Below are positions 6,941-8,324 of a stretch of DNA of 8,324 bases, one piece after another. Within the stretch, counting starts at the first letter, position 1. Each line of letters starts with the position of its first letter. The stretch covers positions 1 through 8,324 of the forward strand of contig JAJRAB010000064.1 in assembly GCA_028683025.1 (NCBI GenBank). Direction: 5' to 3'. A program made the position numbers and the translations under genes. The DNA comes from Candidatus Methanomethylicus sp. (GTDB taxonomy: Archaea; Thermoproteota; Methanomethylicia; Methanomethylicales; Methanomethylicaceae). The notes beneath the pieces were generated by a model, which ran no database searches, was not told the DNA's origin, and saw only the letters and a program-made list of their open reading frames with translations.

Positions 6941-6948
6941 ATAAATAA
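6941..6948 (+). promoter_or_regulatory. TATA-like element of the deaminase gene
   Basis: ATAAATAA lies about 55 bases before the preferred TTG start and predicts transcription from about 6970, giving a leader of roughly 30 bases that includes the GAGGTG site. The rest of the gap after the tRNA (6847-6940) shows no clear terminator or RNA structure. Confidence 0.4.
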
Positions 6949-6986
6949 CCTGAACCCTATTCAATTTACATTGGACTTGATTTAAT

Positions 6987-6992
6987 GAGGTG
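6987..6992 (+). promoter_or_regulatory. Strong Shine-Dalgarno GAGGTG that decides the deaminase start
   Basis: GAGGTG is a six-base match to the archaeal anti-SD complement and ends 9 bases before TTG at 7002. The frame also contains GTG at 6990, but that codon is part of the SD itself and cannot be the start it serves. Confidence 0.75.
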
Positions 6993-7001
6993 TGGCATCC
7001 C

Positions 7002-8276
7002 TTGGAAATATTGATCAAGAACGCTCGATTGCGCAATGTTAACCGATTAGTGAATATTCAGATAAGCGAAGGAAAAATTACCTCTATTTCTGGAAATTGT
7101 AAAGAAAAGGCTGAAATCGAGATAGATGCTGGTGGAAGGTTAGTACTGCCGTCCTTTTCTGATATGCATCTTCATCTTGATTCAGTCATGACCATTGGGA
7201 TTCCTCGGTATAATGACAGCGGGACCCTCCAGGAAGGAATTACTATCTGGGGGGAATACAAGAAAAAGATCAATAAAGAAGAGATGAAAAACCGCGCCCG
7301 CCTAGCTTGCGAATGGAATGCATCACATGGCACGACTAGAATCAGAACTCATGCTGACATTACTGAATCCACATTATCTGCACTAAAGGGTTTGCTGGAA
7401 TTGAAGCAGGAAATAAAAAGTCTCATTGATTTGGAAGTAACAGCGTTCCCACAGGATGGGATTATGACTGATAAGCAAAACCAAGAACTTTTGGAGAAGG
7501 CTTTGGAACTAGGCGCTGATAATGTAGGCATAATACCTCATCAGGAATTCACTCGCGAGGACGGTATAAAATCAATTGAATTTGCCTTTGAGCTCGCAAA
7601 AAAATATTCGAAAAATATCGATGGTCATGTGGACGAGACCGATGACGAAAATTCTAAATTTCTTGAAGTATTGGCTGCTAATACCATAAGAAATCACTAT
7701 GAGGGAAGGGTAACGGCTGGGCATTGCACTGCAATGCATTCCTACAATAATGCCTACGCCGCCAAACTCTTTAGCCTTCTCAAGCAAGCGAACATTACTG
7801 TCGTTCCCAATCCTCCAATTAATATTCACCTTCAGGGGAGATTTGACACATATCCGAAGAGGCGCGGGATGGCGAGAGTCAAAGAGCTTATCCAGTGTGG
7901 GATTAATGTTGCCCTCGGGAATGATTGTATAATGGACCCTTGGTACCCGTTGGGAAGAGGTGACATGCTTCATTCATTATATCTCTGCGTTCATATTGCT
8001 CAATTGACAGGCTATTACGAATTGATAAACAGTCTTGATCTCATTACAATTAATTCTGCCAAAGCACTTGGTATAATTGGTAATTATGGCATAGAGGTTG
8101 GGAAGAAAGCCGATTTGGTAGTGGTTGATGCTTTCAATGAGCTTGAAACCATCCGCGATCAACCTGCAAGATTATTTGTAATAAAAGCAGGTAGGCTAGT
8201 TGCCTCAACCGAAAAACGAAATAGCCATGTTCTAAGGAGTGGAAAGCTGGACCCCCTGTCCTTCCATGTAGGGTAG
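7002..8276 (+). CDS. codA: Cytosine-deaminase-like metal-dependent amidohydrolase
   Basis: The product has 424 residues from TTG 7002 and closely follows E. coli cytosine deaminase (CodA) throughout. It would convert cytosine, or a related amino-substituted ring, to the oxo product plus ammonia in the cytosol. Numbering is from the upstream GTG at 6990 (subtract 4 for the TTG start). The metal ligands and active-site residues are His60 and His62 (DMHLHLD), Gln155 (FPQDG, substrate contact), His213 and Glu216 (GHVDETDDE, proton shuttle), His245 (GHCTAMHSYN) and Asp312 (GNDC). The blocks NIHLQGRFDTYPKRRG and DPWYPLG are also shared with CodA. The notable change is Cys313 where E. coli has Asp314, with Asn311 before the metal Asp, so substrate preference may differ. 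MEILIKNARL is a normal amidohydrolase N-terminus and supports the TTG. No cytosine permease gene is adjacent. The 48 bases after the stop are AT-rich with a TTTT stretch and no clear terminator. Confidence 0.85.
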   Translation: MEILIKNARLRNVNRLVNIQISEGKITSISGNCKEKAEIEIDAGGRLVLPSFSDMHLHLDSVMTIGIPRYNDSGTLQEGITIWGEYKKKINKEEMKNRARLACEWNASHGTTRIRTHADITESTLSALKGLLELKQEIKSLIDLEVTAFPQDGIMTDKQNQELLEKALELGADNVGIIPHQEFTREDGIKSIEFAFELAKKYSKNIDGHVDETDDENSKFLEVLAANTIRNHYEGRVTAGHCTAMHSYNNAYAAKLFSLLKQANITVVPNPPINIHLQGRFDTYPKRRGMARVKELIQCGINVALGNDCIMDPWYPLGRGDMLHSLYLCVHIAQLTGYYELINSLDLITINSAKALGIIGNYGIEVGKKADLVVVDAFNELETIRDQPARLFVIKAGRLVASTEKRNSHVLRSGKLDPLSFHVG

Positions 8277-8324
8277 GTAAAAAAAATGAATTCTATTTTG
8301 TATTAAGGTTCAACTGGCCAGAAC

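Noticed and set aside
5361..8276. A cytosine uptake/deamination (codBA-like) operon
   Set aside because: The transporter is an MFS exporter type, not an NCS1 permease. It is on the opposite strand and is separated from the deaminase by a tRNA with its own promoter.
8307..8324. GGTTCAACTGG at the right edge resembling a tRNA T-arm or a duplicated tRNA end (att site)
   Set aside because: Only seven bases match the tRNA-Val T-loop region, and neither the acceptor nor the CCA end is repeated. This is not enough for an attachment site or a second tRNA.

Overview
The window looks archaeal. The promoters are TATA/box A elements about 25-30 bases ahead of starts, one gene looks leaderless, and ribosome-binding sites are of the GGTG/GAGGTG type. 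The intronless tRNA-Val(GAC) has its own box A, and the surface proteins combine an N-terminal membrane anchor with many N-glycosylation sequons. The DNA is moderately AT-rich. A Nitrososphaerota/Thermoproteota-type host is my best guess, but this is inference and no marker gene here fixes the lineage.

Layout. (1) 1-1680, minus: the first 560 codons of a HerA/FtsK-fold ATPase that runs off the left edge. (2) 1853-3126, minus: a two-gene unit with a membrane-anchored, sequon-rich surface protein ending in a CxC motif, followed by a Nim/PPOX-type flavoprotein. (3) 3235-4302, plus: a membrane protein with an extracytoplasmic thioredoxin-like domain (CHNC) fused to a CcdA/DsbD-type electron-transfer domain. 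It diverges from unit 2 across a promoter region containing a perfect 10-bp palindrome. (4) 4326-5213, minus: a membrane-anchored transglutaminase-like protein, convergent with gene 3. (5) 5361-6632, minus: a 12-TM MFS exporter-type transporter. (6) 6769-6846, plus: tRNA-Val(GAC) with encoded CCA. (7) 7002-8276, plus: a cytosine-deaminase-like amidohydrolase whose start is best placed at a TTG behind a strong Shine-Dalgarno sequence. No gene-free stretch exceeds 300 bases.

How they may fit together. The centre (2386-5213) holds three envelope proteins. The Trx-CcdA fusion would carry cytosolic reducing power outward. The divergent surface protein's only two cysteines form a C-terminal CxC pair, which makes it a plausible redox partner or substrate. 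The transglutaminase-like protein would act at the same face. This is an inference from motifs and gene order, not a known system. The MFS pump, the tRNA and the deaminase look like independent units. No mobile element, CRISPR array or integration signature was seen.
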